The position numbers and the translations under genes are program-made. From the NCBI GenBank assembly GCA_016873805.1, contig VGVZ01000011.1:1-64000 (forward strand): a DNA stretch of 64,000 bases, read 5' to 3'. How positions within the stretch are numbered: position 1 is the first letter of the stretch; each line of letters starts with the position of its first letter. This DNA is from Ignavibacteria bacterium (GTDB lineage: Bacteria > Bacteroidota > Ignavibacteria > UBA10030). The notes beneath the pieces are model-generated. The model saw only the letters and a list, made by a program, of their open reading frames with translations. It searched no databases and had not been told where the DNA came from. Shown here one piece after another: positions 26,016 through 35,381 of the stretch.

Positions 26016-28256
26016 CTACTTGAGGTACACCATCTTCTTCGTCGAAGTGAATGATCCCGCGTTCAGGCGATACAAGTAGATTCCCGAACTCAAGCCGTCC
26101 GGGTTGAACGTCACCTCGTAGACGTACGGCAACTGTACCTCGTCGACCAACAGTGCGACTTCCCTTCCGAGGAGATCGTACACGGCCAACCTCACGGCGC
26201 TCTCATCGAGAATTTCGTACAAAATACTTGTGCGTTGATTGAACGGGTTGGGATAATTCTGATAGAGAGCAAATCGTTCTGGGAGAAGGAGAGGATCGCG
26301 TTCGACGATGTCGCTCGGGCTGAGATACGCCCGCAGATAGAAATCGCCCGTGCTTCTGAACATCACCCTTCCCATACTCGCCTGATCGTTAAGCGAAAGA
26401 TAGCTCATCACGCTTGACTGCATGATATCCCGCCGAAGCAACGGGTGGGGCGCTCCGGGTCCGTAGATTACCTGAACCACGAAGTCCGGATACCCGCCGA
26501 TGTCGTATTGGCGGAGATCGACGCCGGTTCCGAGGCGGGACGTATCGGTAACGGCGAAAGAAACGGGATTCCCTGAGAATCTCGGCCGCTGACCCAGACC
26601 GCTCATGGGTTGAAGCGAGATATCGTACGTCGGATTGGCATCGCGAATCATCAACGAAGCATCTCCCTGGGTTTCGAACCACATCCTCACGCTGTCCACC
26701 CGAGCACCTCTGATCCCGGGGAAGACGACGAACACGGTATCGTTGTTTCGCAGCATCGTGTTCGGATTCGTGAACGTCTTGCCGTCGTCGTGCGCATACT
26801 CGAACACACCGCTCTTTCGGCCGGTGCCGAAGCTGGAAACGCTGTATGACATCGGCCCGGATGTCTTTCCGCTGTAGACGACGAGGACAAATTCCGAAAC
26901 CAACGAGCCTCGAAACGTCGCCGTGTGGATTCCGGGGGATCGGACATCGAGAACGCGCATCCCCTGGTCGGTCTTTTGGAGTGCCTTGATTCTTAGGTCT
27001 TCGGAGGAAGATAGGAACGACACCCGGATGCTATCCACCAACCTGAATCGCAGATAGTCGACACCGAACGGCTGGAGGTTTGTTCGACTCCCGCTTCCGT
27101 TCGCTCCCAGGTAGTCCCGATACCATCCGACCGTGGAACCCATTGGCGTGCCGGGATAGCCGTAGGCCGGATGGATGCTCCGATCGTTGATCGCGTTGGC
27201 GATGAAGAAATCTTCTGCAACCCGCTCGACTGTGATTGAAAGCCCCGACTGGGCCGCGGCGGCATCGAATCCCGCGAGACCACTCTTCGGATTCTGCGTC
27301 AACGCGCGAATGAACTGATCCCCAAATTGAACGCTTGTGTAGTATGTCCAGAGGCCCGCGCGCTCGTAGTCCGCCAAATTATCACTCCAGTCGAGAAGAG
27401 CCACGTTGGTATTCCTGTAATAACGCGACGGATCCCGAAGGCCGTAACCGGTCACGAGTTGCGCGTATTCCGACAGTCCTTCATTGAAGAATTTGATTTC
27501 CGACGGATCGTAGTTCCAGTGAACAAGATGTTGAAACTCATGGCTCAGAACATCCATCGAATTGTCGATATCGCGCTTGCCGTCGAATCCCATGATGCCC
27601 GGATACGAATCAATGTACAGCAGATCACGCCTGTTGCTATAAAGGGAAGAGGTCGAGGTGGGGTCAACATCGACGCGGTGAAAATATCCCTTGACGAAGA
27701 GGCCGCCCGGCTTGGCCCCGTCCTTGATATCGTAGATCAAGACATGCGTGCGTCCATCCCCCGCCCCTTTGACAAATTGGGAATTGATGTTCGGTGGATT
27801 TCCAAAGTACTGTCGAACGAGGGAGAGAATTCCTTTTGTGGAATCCTTCGAGGCGCGCGGAGTTTTTTGTTCGAGCACCTGAATGATGGCGCTTACATCT
27901 GAGACTCTGATCCGTCCGTTCGACATCTCTGAGAGGGCTACCCACACGTGGCTCGATGATCCGCTTGCGATGAGCTCAGCTCGTACAGTGTCGAAATTCG
28001 AGCGTTCGAAATTGAAGGTCCAGAACAACTCTTGCACGCCGAGTCGGAGCGGCTCCGTCCCTTTTTCGATGTTCCAGGCGGTGACGGCCTCCGATATTCC
28101 CGGAAAGCGAGCCAGGGTGTTCTTCCATCCCGCTTCGGCAAGCGAATCGCTCAGGAGAGGAAAGCCGCAAATACCTTGGGTTCTTTGCGCATAAGCAACG
28201 GAGGAGGTGTATATGGCGAGGAAAACGACGAGGATAAAGGGGAGGATTCTGTGCAT
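26016..28256 (-). CDS. Secreted zinc metallopeptidase with type IX sorting domain
   Basis: About 746 residues. The signal peptide has the hydrophobic core ILPFILVVFLAIYTSSVAYAQ. HEFQH at 239-243 is an HExxH zinc motif, and Glu259 in NEGLSEYAQ lies 16 residues downstream, as the third ligand of a gluzincin. The last ~85 residues form a Por-secretion-type sorting domain: YQNYPNPFNQ, then VYDLLGREV, then GIYLYRLNAG and a KKMVYLK end. This directs export across the outer membrane by the type IX system. I chose the start at 28256 because the signal peptide begins there and the longer frame overlaps the flippase gene. No other T9SS component is in the window. Confidence 0.85.
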   Translation of the reverse strand: MHRILPFILVVFLAIYTSSVAYAQRTQGICGFPLLSDSLAEAGWKNTLARFPGISEAVTAWNIEKGTEPLRLGVQELFWTFNFERSNFDTVRAELIASGSSSHVWVALSEMSNGRIRVSDVSAIIQVLEQKTPRASKDSTKGILSLVRQYFGNPPNINSQFVKGAGDGRTHVLIYDIKDGAKPGGLFVKGYFHRVDVDPTSTSSLYSNRRDLLYIDSYPGIMGFDGKRDIDNSMDVLSHEFQHLVHWNYDPSEIKFFNEGLSEYAQLVTGYGLRDPSRYYRNTNVALLDWSDNLADYERAGLWTYYTSVQFGDQFIRALTQNPKSGLAGFDAAAAQSGLSITVERVAEDFFIANAINDRSIHPAYGYPGTPMGSTVGWYRDYLGANGSGSRTNLQPFGVDYLRFRLVDSIRVSFLSSSEDLRIKALQKTDQGMRVLDVRSPGIHTATFRGSLVSEFVLVVYSGKTSGPMSYSVSSFGTGRKSGVFEYAHDDGKTFTNPNTMLRNNDTVFVVFPGIRGARVDSVRMWFETQGDASLMIRDANPTYDISLQPMSGLGQRPRFSGNPVSFAVTDTSRLGTGVDLRQYDIGGYPDFVVQVIYGPGAPHPLLRRDIMQSSVMSYLSLNDQASMGRVMFRSTGDFYLRAYLSPSDIVERDPLLLPERFALYQNYPNPFNQRTSILYEILDESAVRLAVYDLLGREVALLVDEVQLPYVYEVTFNPDGLSSGIYLYRLNAGSFTSTKKMVYLK

Positions 28257-28276
28257 GACCCGACTCTGCGCTTCGT

Positions 28277-29761
28277 TCAATCTGGACGTTGTTGAGGTCG
28301 CCATGTTCTGAGTCGGAGAAAGATCTCCTGCACTTCGCTCGTTTCGATGATCCCGAGGGTCGGAAGCAGTCCGGCGAATGCAACGACGATGAGAATCCGC
28401 ACAACGGCATCGGCAAACGCGTGATCGAGCCGACCGGTCAACAGGTAGCCGCCGAAGAGAATGGCTGTCAGAATCACGAGACGCCCGATCTTCGACCATT
28501 CGTACCGAACTTCATAGAAGCGTCGAGAGACAACATAGATGCCGGCGGCAATCACAACGTAGCACACGAGCGTTGCGATCGCGGCACCGGTGATGCCATA
28601 GACCGGAATGAGGAGAACGTTGACAACGATATTGCTCAGTGCTCCGGCACCGGTGATATACGGAAGATACTTCGTCTGTTTCTGGAGATACACACCGATC
28701 ACGAAATTCACGTATGCGCCATTGAAGACATAGGCGAGGAGAATCCATGGCACGATACTCAACCCCGACCAGTAGTCAGGATGTATCAGGTGCTTCCCCG
28801 CGACGTGAATCTGCACGATATCGCGGATAAAGAGGGACAGAACCAAGAACAATCCGAGCATGAACGCACAGAACAGGGTGAAGACGCGCGAGAAGAGGGC
28901 CTTGGCCCCCTCTTCAGAGGCGTGTTTAAGGAAGAACGGACGCCAGGCATAATCGAACATGCCGACGACAAGCATCATAAATATTCCCAGCTTGTAGTTG
29001 GCCTGGTAGACACCCACAGTCGCATCGTTCGTCAACGCTTTCAGAATTGGCCGATCCACGACCTGCATTGCCACGCCCGCAAGTCCCGCAGGAATGTAGG
29101 GAATGCCGAACTTCAGCAGCTCGCGATAGAGCGGGAATGAGAACGACCACGTGAAGTTCTGGGCGACGTATCGAAAGAGAATACCGAATGTCATCCCGGA
29201 CGCGATCAGATTTGCGAGGAGAATGCCCTCAGCTTTCATTCCGAATCCGACAATCAAAACGACGTTGCATGTCACATTCAAGAGGATGTTGATGACGCGG
29301 ATGGAAGCGAACGTCATCGCTTTGTTCTCCATCCGGAGATATGCGAACGGAATCGTTGCGAGCGCGTCAAACAAGAGCACGCCGGCGGCGTACTGAATGA
29401 GGATGTGGTATTCCCCTGTGATTCCAATGAGCGACGCCAGACTGCGTGAAAACGTCGAAAGGAGAATGGAAAAAAGCACCGACGTCAGGATGAGCGAGAC
29501 AAGCGGTACAGAGAAGTTCTGCCTCTTGTCGCCGATTTCAAGAGATGAGACGAAGCGCATGTATGCCGCTTCCATCCCGAATCCATACACGATGAAGAGA
29601 AATGCGATGTAGGAGTACAGCGTAGCGATGACGCCGTATTCCGAGGGAAGGAGAAAATTCGTGTAGAGTGGGACCAGAAGGAAGTTGATGAAGCGACCCA
29701 CGACGGAACTGAGACCGTAGATCGCTGCCTCTCTGCCGAGCTGGAAGATCTTCTCAATCAT
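28277..29761 (-). CDS. Oligosaccharide flippase family protein (Wzx-like, MATE fold)
   Basis: A 494-residue polytopic protein with 12-14 hydrophobic segments. The N-terminus (REAAIYGLSSVVGRFINFLLVPLY) is typical of polysaccharide-repeat flippases. It is expected to move lipid-linked oligosaccharide across the inner membrane. A second flippase lies at 40456-41991, so the locus may assemble two glycans or one gene may serve another lipid-linked product. The peptidase gene starts 20 bases after its stop, suggesting cotranscription. Confidence 0.88.
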   Translation of the reverse strand: MIEKIFQLGREAAIYGLSSVVGRFINFLLVPLYTNFLLPSEYGVIATLYSYIAFLFIVYGFGMEAAYMRFVSSLEIGDKRQNFSVPLVSLILTSVLFSILLSTFSRSLASLIGITGEYHILIQYAAGVLLFDALATIPFAYLRMENKAMTFASIRVINILLNVTCNVVLIVGFGMKAEGILLANLIASGMTFGILFRYVAQNFTWSFSFPLYRELLKFGIPYIPAGLAGVAMQVVDRPILKALTNDATVGVYQANYKLGIFMMLVVGMFDYAWRPFFLKHASEEGAKALFSRVFTLFCAFMLGLFLVLSLFIRDIVQIHVAGKHLIHPDYWSGLSIVPWILLAYVFNGAYVNFVIGVYLQKQTKYLPYITGAGALSNIVVNVLLIPVYGITGAAIATLVCYVVIAAGIYVVSRRFYEVRYEWSKIGRLVILTAILFGGYLLTGRLDHAFADAVVRILIVVAFAGLLPTLGIIETSEVQEIFLRLRTWRPQQRPD

Positions 29762-29821
29762 GAATCCTCGGGAAGGAATCCGATCGTCTCGCCGTCGAGT
29801 CCGACGCGGCGATGGATCATT

Positions 29822-29986
29822 CTACGGAGTTTTGTCTTCTTCAACAAGCATGATCGGAATGCCATCCTTCACCGGATAGACACGTCGGCATTCTTTGCAT
29901 GTCAGTGTGGCGGCGGGCTCGTTGTAGGCAAGGTCTCCCCGGCATTTCGGACAGCAGAGGATATCAAGGAGTTCTTTTTTGAGCAT
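29822..29986 (-). CDS. Trm112-family small protein
   Basis: A 54-residue protein starting [17 protein letters not shown], with a second CKECRRVYPV, the two Cys pairs of a zinc ribbon, and the ending DGIPIMLVEE. This is the bacterial Trm112-like family (YcaR type), often found beside lipid A or cell-wall genes, whose role is not firmly established. The start ATG at 29986 lies inside the end of the thioesterase gene (23-base overlap), so the two are coupled. Confidence 0.88.
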   Translation of the reverse strand: MLKKELLDILCCPKCRGDLAYNEPAATLTCKECRRVYPVKDGIPIMLVEEDKTP

Positions 29987-30434
29987 GATGGGGTCCCGTG
30001 GTAAATGCACCCTCGATGATGCGCAGCATGTTTTCCGGAATCCGCACCGGTCGTGACGATTCAGCACTCACGATCGCATGGATTGTATGCCCCTCGACAA
30101 TCGGTTTGGAATCACCATCCCGAAAGATCTTGTACCCGATTCGGATTCTCGTGGTTGGGATCTCCGACATTGTCGCTTCGACATCGAGAAGATCGTCGTA
30201 AAAGCCTGGACGTTTGTATCGCGCCGAGGCTTCCAGGACAGGAAAGTAGATTCCCTGCTTTTCGATTTCGGTGTACGGCAAGCCATGACTCCGAAGGAGA
30301 TCGGCTCTCGCCTGTTCGAAGTACTCAAGGAACTTCGCGTGGTACACAAAGCCCATCTGATCTGTATCCGCATAGCGTACCCGAATGCGGGTGATGCTGC
30401 GAATGCCGCGCCCCTCGTCCGTCACTCCTTCCAT
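29964..30434 (-). CDS. Acyl-CoA thioesterase, YbgC/4HBT hotdog family
   Basis: A 156-residue hotdog-fold protein. [22 protein letters not shown] near residue 20 holds the conserved catalytic Asp of the 4-hydroxybenzoyl-CoA thioesterase/YbgC type, with RIGYKIFR and the [10 protein letters not shown] strand after it. It hydrolyses an acyl-CoA or acyl-ACP of unknown chain. The start is uncertain: ATG at 30434, or GTG at 30425 overlapping the accA stop (GTGA). The gene overlaps both neighbours. In proteobacteria YbgC accompanies Tol-Pal, but no tol genes are here. Confidence 0.87.
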   Translation of the reverse strand: MEGVTDEGRGIRSITRIRVRYADTDQMGFVYHAKFLEYFEQARADLLRSHGLPYTEIEKQGIYFPVLEASARYKRPGFYDDLLDVEATMSEIPTTRIRIGYKIFRDGDSKPIVEGHTIHAIVSAESSRPVRIPENMLRIIEGAFTTGPHHAQKRTP

Positions 30435-31372
30435 GCCCCCATCTTGGAGAACTTTTCGATGCGCTTCTTGATGAGCTTGTCCGGCGTGATCTTCGCGAGA
30501 CCGTCGATCTCTTCGATGAGGACGTCTTTCAAAATAGATGCAGCCTTCTGGGGATTCCGGTGGGCTCCTCCGATTGGCTCGGCGATAACCCGATCCACGA
30601 TCCCCTGCTCGACGAGATCCTGAGCAGTCAGCTTGAGCGCCTCGGCGGCTTGCTCTTTGTAGTCCCAACTGCGCCACAGAATGCTCGAACACGATTCCGG
30701 AGCGATGACGGAATACCACGCGTTCTCCATCATCAGGATGCGGTCTCCGATCCCGATCCCCAATGCACCGCCTGAAGCCCCTTCCCCAATGATCGTCGCA
30801 ACGATCGGCACAGGCAAATGAGACATCTCGAAAAGGTTCCGCGCAATGGCCTCCGCCTGTCCTCGTTCTTCGGCCCCGATGCCCGGATAGGCCCCGGGCG
30901 TATCGAGAAATGTGATGACCGGCTTTCCGAATCGGGCCGCCAACTGCATCAATCTCAACGCCTTGCGATATCCTTCCGGATTCATCATCCCGAAGTTGCG
31001 ATAGAGGTTCGACTTCGTATCCCTCCCCTTCTGCTGACCGATCAACATGACGGTCCGCCCTTCCAGAGAGGCGAATCCTCCCACCACGGCCTTGTCATCG
31101 GCGTACCGTCGATCACCGTGAAGCTCCACGAAGTCTTTCATGATCATCCCGACGTAGTCAAGTGTGTAGGGGCGATCGGGATGACGAGCAAGCTGGACAC
31201 GCTGCCAGCGCGTCAGATTCGTGAAGATGCTTTCGCGGAGCTGGTCGACCTTTTTCTCGAGCGTTCCAATCTCGTCCGCGATGTCGAGATTGTCCGCGTA
31301 CTTTCGCATTTCCTCAATCTTCTGTTCCAGCTCAATGATCGGGCGTTCAAATTCGAGAGTTCCTTTTGCCAT
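30422..31372 (-). CDS. accA: Acetyl-CoA carboxylase carboxyltransferase subunit alpha
   Basis: Half of the carboxyltransferase that makes malonyl-CoA for fatty acid synthesis. Signatures are [18 protein letters not shown] and [16 protein letters not shown], the CoA-binding and oxyanion regions. Length of 316 residues is standard. It lies 3 bases downstream of the glycosyltransferase fusion gene, so it is apparently transcribed with the polysaccharide locus. accD is not in the window. Confidence 0.97.
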   Translation of the reverse strand: MAKGTLEFERPIIELEQKIEEMRKYADNLDIADEIGTLEKKVDQLRESIFTNLTRWQRVQLARHPDRPYTLDYVGMIMKDFVELHGDRRYADDKAVVGGFASLEGRTVMLIGQQKGRDTKSNLYRNFGMMNPEGYRKALRLMQLAARFGKPVITFLDTPGAYPGIGAEERGQAEAIARNLFEMSHLPVPIVATIIGEGASGGALGIGIGDRILMMENAWYSVIAPESCSSILWRSWDYKEQAAEALKLTAQDLVEQGIVDRVIAEPIGGAHRNPQKAASILKDVLIEEIDGLAKITPDKLIKKRIEKFSKMGAWKE

Positions 31373-31375
31373 GGG

Positions 31376-33508
31376 CTACTTCTCCCTCTTACGAGACGAT
31401 TTCCCTCGCACGTTGCGAATCCGCTTCGGTCTCCCCGCTGCGGATTCATCGGTAGAAAATCGCAACTCGTCCGCCGGACGAGCCGGCGAAACAAACAGCG
31501 ATTTCACGAGGATCTCCATATCGAGAAGCATCGATTGGTTTCGTGCGTAGTAAAGATTGAACTGCTCCGCTTCTGCATCAGTGAGCGGACGGTTTCCGTG
31601 AAGTTGAACCAGCCCTGCCAATCCCGGTTTGCCGAGCCACGAGGTGTTCACTCCCCGCCGGCCCGGATCTGTCGATTCCTGCGGCGACGGCGGGCCAACA
31701 AGTGACTTCCGTCCGACGAATACGTCCGGAAGTCCAAGCAGGATATGACCGGCCTTTGTGGGTGAGTGTCGATGTCTCCAATATACGAAAGGATACACGG
31801 AAATCAACAACAACCCCGAAACCAGAAAATCAACGCTTCGCTTCGCAATACGATGGAACGGTCGCTCAAGATTGTACGAGATCTCCACCAGCGGAAGATC
31901 GTCGAGACTATCAACATTCCCTTTGCCGATGATCACTTCGAGGGTGCTGGGCACCAGATGATAGTTCACGAGCCGGTTACCCGTCCTGCTGATCACCGAG
32001 AGAATGTCGCTGTACGACAGCTTTGCCGTGGAGAAGATCACATCGCTGATCCGATGTTCATGAATGACCTTTCCAACATTTTCCAGACTCCCGAGGATCG
32101 GGAGGCCATCGATCTTCTCGCCGACAAACCTACGCGATGTATCGACGAATCCGACGATCTGAAAACCCTCCGCAACCCGCTGGCGCAAGCGGCGATAGAG
32201 TCTGCGCGTATGCTCATCTGTGCCGACGATGAGTGTCCGTTTGCCGAACAACCCATGCCGACCGCTCACCGAAGCGCTTCCCCTCATCCGATAGAGAAGC
32301 CGCCACCCCGGCAGCAGAACCACCGCCAGGACGCCCGACAGAACGATGACCATGCGGCTGAATGCGTACTGTTTGAAGAATGCCACGAGCGCCGAAATGA
32401 GGACATAACTGACGACAACACCGGCAAATGTCCGCGATACGGACATCCGACGATGCGTATAGACACCGCTCGCATAGAGCGTGATGACAACGATCAGGGA
32501 GGGAACGGTATAGACAATCGGATACCCATAGGCCGGAAAGAAAAAGATCGTCCCCAGCCAGATCAACTCTGCAAGAATGAGACAGAGGTCGATAATCAGC
32601 ATATCCACCAGGCCGATTGAGAGCGGACGAAGATACTCGCGCATCATCGCAAGTCGTGAAGAGAGACTGATCGCCGCTCGAAGGATTAGGGTCGAGATCC
32701 ATGAGCGACCGATATGTTTCTTGACGAACAGATGCATCGCCTCGTAAAACGTCTTGATTTCATCGATACCACTCCGACGCGTACTCTCCCCCTTATAGTG
32801 GATGATCTTCGTGGTGGGCACGTAGTAGATTTTCCACCCTGCCTGTTGAATCCGATAACACCAGTCGAGGTCTTCACCGTACATAAAATATTCTTCGTCC
32901 AATCCTCCCACCTGCTCGATGACCTCCCGTCGGAGCATCATGAACGAACCGCTCACCGCATCGATTTCATACGACTCATCTTCGCTGAGGTAGGTCAGAT
33001 TGTATCGCCCGAAGAGGCGCGACTTCGGAAACAGGCTGCTGAGTCCGGAAATCTTGGTGAAGGCCACCCATGGAGTCGGAAAACTCCGCCGGCACGAAAG
33101 CTGAAACGAACCGTCGGGATTGAGGATCTTGCATCCTGCTAAGCCGACATCGGCGTTTTCATCGAAGAACTTCAACAGCGTGGTGAACGTGTCTTCCTGA
33201 ACGACGGTATCGGGATTCAGAAGCAGCAGATACTTCCCGGCTGAGGTCCTGATCGCGAGGTTGTTGGCTTTTGCAAACCCGAGATTCACGTCGCTCGCAA
33301 TCAGACGAACGGAGGGGAAACGTCGCCTGACCATTTCCACACTGCCGTCATCCGAGGCATTGTCGACGACGATGATCTCCCCTCGCAATCCCTTCATGGC
33401 TTTCTGAACAGACATGAGGGCATGCTGGAGGAATTCGCGAACATTGTAGTTCACGATGATGACCGAGAAGAGAGGTCTCTTCCGTTGTTTGCTCTTAGAT
33501 GCCACCAA
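31376..33508 (-). CDS. Fusion of GT2 glycosyltransferase and phosphoglycosyltransferase-like region
   Basis: A 710-residue protein. Residues ~12-250 form a GT2 domain (FSVIIVNYNV, VVDNASDDGS, LLLNPDTVV with the DxD-like motif). Four or five membrane segments follow (~300-400), then a Rossmann-like domain (TLIVGTDEHTRRL) as in WbaP/WcaJ-type proteins. The last part keeps the membrane entry KRSVDFLVSGLLL, GRKSLVGPPSP and the C-terminal GLVQLHGNRPL block. About 85 residues that normally hold the KFRSM and DELPQ catalytic motifs are missing, so the phosphoglycosyl transfer activity is probably lost. The GT2 half looks intact. The frame opens with TTG at 33508 followed by GTG; either may be used after GAAGAG. 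Overlaps the downstream reading of the mannosyltransferase gene by 14 bases. Confidence 0.8.
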   Translation of the reverse strand: MVASKSKQRKRPLFSVIIVNYNVREFLQHALMSVQKAMKGLRGEIIVVDNASDDGSVEMVRRRFPSVRLIASDVNLGFAKANNLAIRTSAGKYLLLLNPDTVVQEDTFTTLLKFFDENADVGLAGCKILNPDGSFQLSCRRSFPTPWVAFTKISGLSSLFPKSRLFGRYNLTYLSEDESYEIDAVSGSFMMLRREVIEQVGGLDEEYFMYGEDLDWCYRIQQAGWKIYYVPTTKIIHYKGESTRRSGIDEIKTFYEAMHLFVKKHIGRSWISTLILRAAISLSSRLAMMREYLRPLSIGLVDMLIIDLCLILAELIWLGTIFFFPAYGYPIVYTVPSLIVVITLYASGVYTHRRMSVSRTFAGVVVSYVLISALVAFFKQYAFSRMVIVLSGVLAVVLLPGWRLLYRMRGSASVSGRHGLFGKRTLIVGTDEHTRRLYRRLRQRVAEGFQIVGFVDTSRRFVGEKIDGLPILGSLENVGKVIHEHRISDVIFSTAKLSYSDILSVISRTGNRLVNYHLVPSTLEVIIGKGNVDSLDDLPLVEISYNLERPFHRIAKRSVDFLVSGLLLISVYPFVYWRHRHSPTKAGHILLGLPDVFVGRKSLVGPPSPQESTDPGRRGVNTSWLGKPGLAGLVQLHGNRPLTDAEAEQFNLYYARNQSMLLDMEILVKSLFVSPARPADELRFSTDESAAGRPKRIRNVRGKSSRKREK

Positions 33509-34217
33509 AGATACTCTTCAGTTTCAGTTTCCAGACCATCCAGACGGCTTCATGGATAATCTTCTTCGACATTTTGGAAACACCAACCCGCCGATCGACG
33601 AAAATGATCGGGATTTCGCAGACCTTGAAACCCTTCTTGTACGCAAGAAAGTTTGTTTCGATTTGAAAGGCATATCCGTTCGAATGAATGGCGTCAAGAT
33701 CGATACTCTCGAGCACGCGTCGCCGGTAGCACTTGAAACCTCCGGTCGCATCGCGCACGGGCATTCCCGTGATGACGCGGGTATAGAGATTTGCCATGTA
33801 GCTGAGAATCAGTCTCTTCAACGGCCAGTTGACCACATTGACACCGCTGATGTAACGCGACCCGATGACCACGTCGCATGTTTCCGCCTTCTTCAGGAGC
33901 CGGGGAAGCTCGACCGGATCGTGTGAAAAATCGGCGTCCATCTCGAAGACGAATTCGAAGCTGTGTTGGAGAGCATACTTGAATCCGGCAACGTATGCCG
34001 TGCCGAGCCCCAGCTTTCCCTGGCGCTGGATGAGATGAACCCGTTTCTCCGACTGTTGAAGTGCTTTCACGAGGTCAGCCGTTCCGTCGGGGGAATTGTC
34101 ATCGACCACAAGGACCTCGAAGTGGGGTCCTTGCTTCAGGATGGCCGGAACAATCTGCGGAATGTTCTCCGCCTCATTGAAGGTCGGGATAATCACAAGC
34201 GTTCGGTTATTCATCAT
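33495..34217 (-). CDS. Polyprenol monophosphomannose synthase-like GT2
   Basis: A 240-residue GT2 enzyme closely like dolichol-phosphate mannosyltransferase: LVIIPTFNEAENIPQIV, VVDDNSPDGTADLV, EMDADFSHDP with the metal-binding DxD, and VKWPLKR-like NWPLKRLILSYMAN. It transfers mannose (or another hexose) from GDP-sugar to a polyprenyl phosphate. The C-terminus lacks the membrane domain found in larger DPM1 types. A GDP-mannose source could be the nucleotidyltransferase at 56.7 kb; that link is inference. Confidence 0.88.
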   Translation of the reverse strand: MMNNRTLVIIPTFNEAENIPQIVPAILKQGPHFEVLVVDDNSPDGTADLVKALQQSEKRVHLIQRQGKLGLGTAYVAGFKYALQHSFEFVFEMDADFSHDPVELPRLLKKAETCDVVIGSRYISGVNVVNWPLKRLILSYMANLYTRVITGMPVRDATGGFKCYRRRVLESIDLDAIHSNGYAFQIETNFLAYKKGFKVCEIPIIFVDRRVGVSKMSKKIIHEAVWMVWKLKLKSIFGGI

Positions 34218-34244
34218 AAATCAACAATCGATGATCGATAGTTC

Positions 34245-35381
34245 TTATGAGACGGATTTCGACTGCTCGACGGCCCTCAAGAGATGATCCACGACGGATC
34301 GCTGCTGATCCTCGGCAAGCTCCGAATGCATCGGTAGCGAAAGGACCTCTTCGGTGGCCTGTTCGGTGATCGGAAGACTTCCCTTCGGCTTACCAACCGA
34401 CTTGAATGCTTCCTGGAGATGAAGCGGAATCGGGTAGTAGATGGCATGAGGAATCGACTTCGACGCCAACACTCGGGCCACAGCATCGCGATGCTTCAGA
34501 CGGACCGTATATTGATGGAAGATATGATGCGCGTACTCATCTTCGCTCGGCGTCACAACGTCGCGTCCCGACAGCAGTCTGGTATAAATCTCGGCAGACG
34601 AGCGTCGCGCCTTGTTCCACATGTCGAGATACTTCAGCTTGACACTCAGAATTGCCGCTTGCAGTGCATCGAGGCGACTGTTGACACCAAGAATCTCGTG
34701 CCTGTATCGAATTCGAGATCCATGGATGGTGATCATCCGGATGAGCTCCGCGAGTCGATCATCGTTCGTCACGACCATTCCCCCATCTCCATATGCCCCG
34801 AGATTCTTGCTCGGGAAGAAACTGATCGCGCCCACCGCTCCGATTCCCCCCACCATCTTCCCTTTGTACTCCGCCCCCATTGCCTGCGCAGCATCTTCGA
34901 CGATCGGGATTCCATACTTCTGCGATAGCTCTCGAATGGGATCCATATCGCACGGGTGACCGTAGAGATGAACGGGAAGGATGGCTTTCGTCCGCTTCGT
35001 GATCGCCGACTCAATCCGCGCGGGATCGATGTTGAATGTCTTCGGATCGATATCGACGTAGACAGGGACGCCTCCGAGCAAAACGATTGTCTCCGTCGTC
35101 GCCACAAACGTGAAAGAGGTCGTCACAATCTCGTCGCCAGGCTTGATTCCGAGCGCCATCAAGCCGACCTGAAGCGCGTCCGTTCCGGAAGCGCAGCCGA
35201 TCGCATGTTTCACACCCAAATAGCTCGCGCACGCCTTCTCGAAATCTTCAACGGCTTTTCCAAGTATGTACTGTCCCGATTCCAGTACGTGGAGGACAGT
35301 TTCATCGATTTCTTTCTTGATCGATTGGTACTGCGTAACCAAATCGACCATCTGGAGTTTTTTCGATTCCACGTCAGGCAT
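34245..35381 (-). CDS. DegT/DnrJ/EryC1/StrS aminotransferase
   Basis: PLP-dependent sugar aminotransferase of 378 residues. The Schiff-base Lys is K192 in FFPSKNLGAYGDGGM, and GCASGTDAL near residue 62 is the phosphate loop. Such enzymes aminate a 3- or 4-keto-deoxysugar nucleotide. Together with the dTDP-glucose dehydratase and cupin epimerase at 47.5-49 kb it would make a dTDP-linked amino sugar; that product is inference. Its start overlaps the stop of the upstream phosphoglycosyltransferase by 8 bases. Confidence 0.93.
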   Translation of the reverse strand: MPDVESKKLQMVDLVTQYQSIKKEIDETVLHVLESGQYILGKAVEDFEKACASYLGVKHAIGCASGTDALQVGLMALGIKPGDEIVTTSFTFVATTETIVLLGGVPVYVDIDPKTFNIDPARIESAITKRTKAILPVHLYGHPCDMDPIRELSQKYGIPIVEDAAQAMGAEYKGKMVGGIGAVGAISFFPSKNLGAYGDGGMVVTNDDRLAELIRMITIHGSRIRYRHEILGVNSRLDALQAAILSVKLKYLDMWNKARRSSAEIYTRLLSGRDVVTPSEDEYAHHIFHQYTVRLKHRDAVARVLASKSIPHAIYYPIPLHLQEAFKSVGKPKGSLPITEQATEEVLSLPMHSELAEDQQRSVVDHLLRAVEQSKSVS

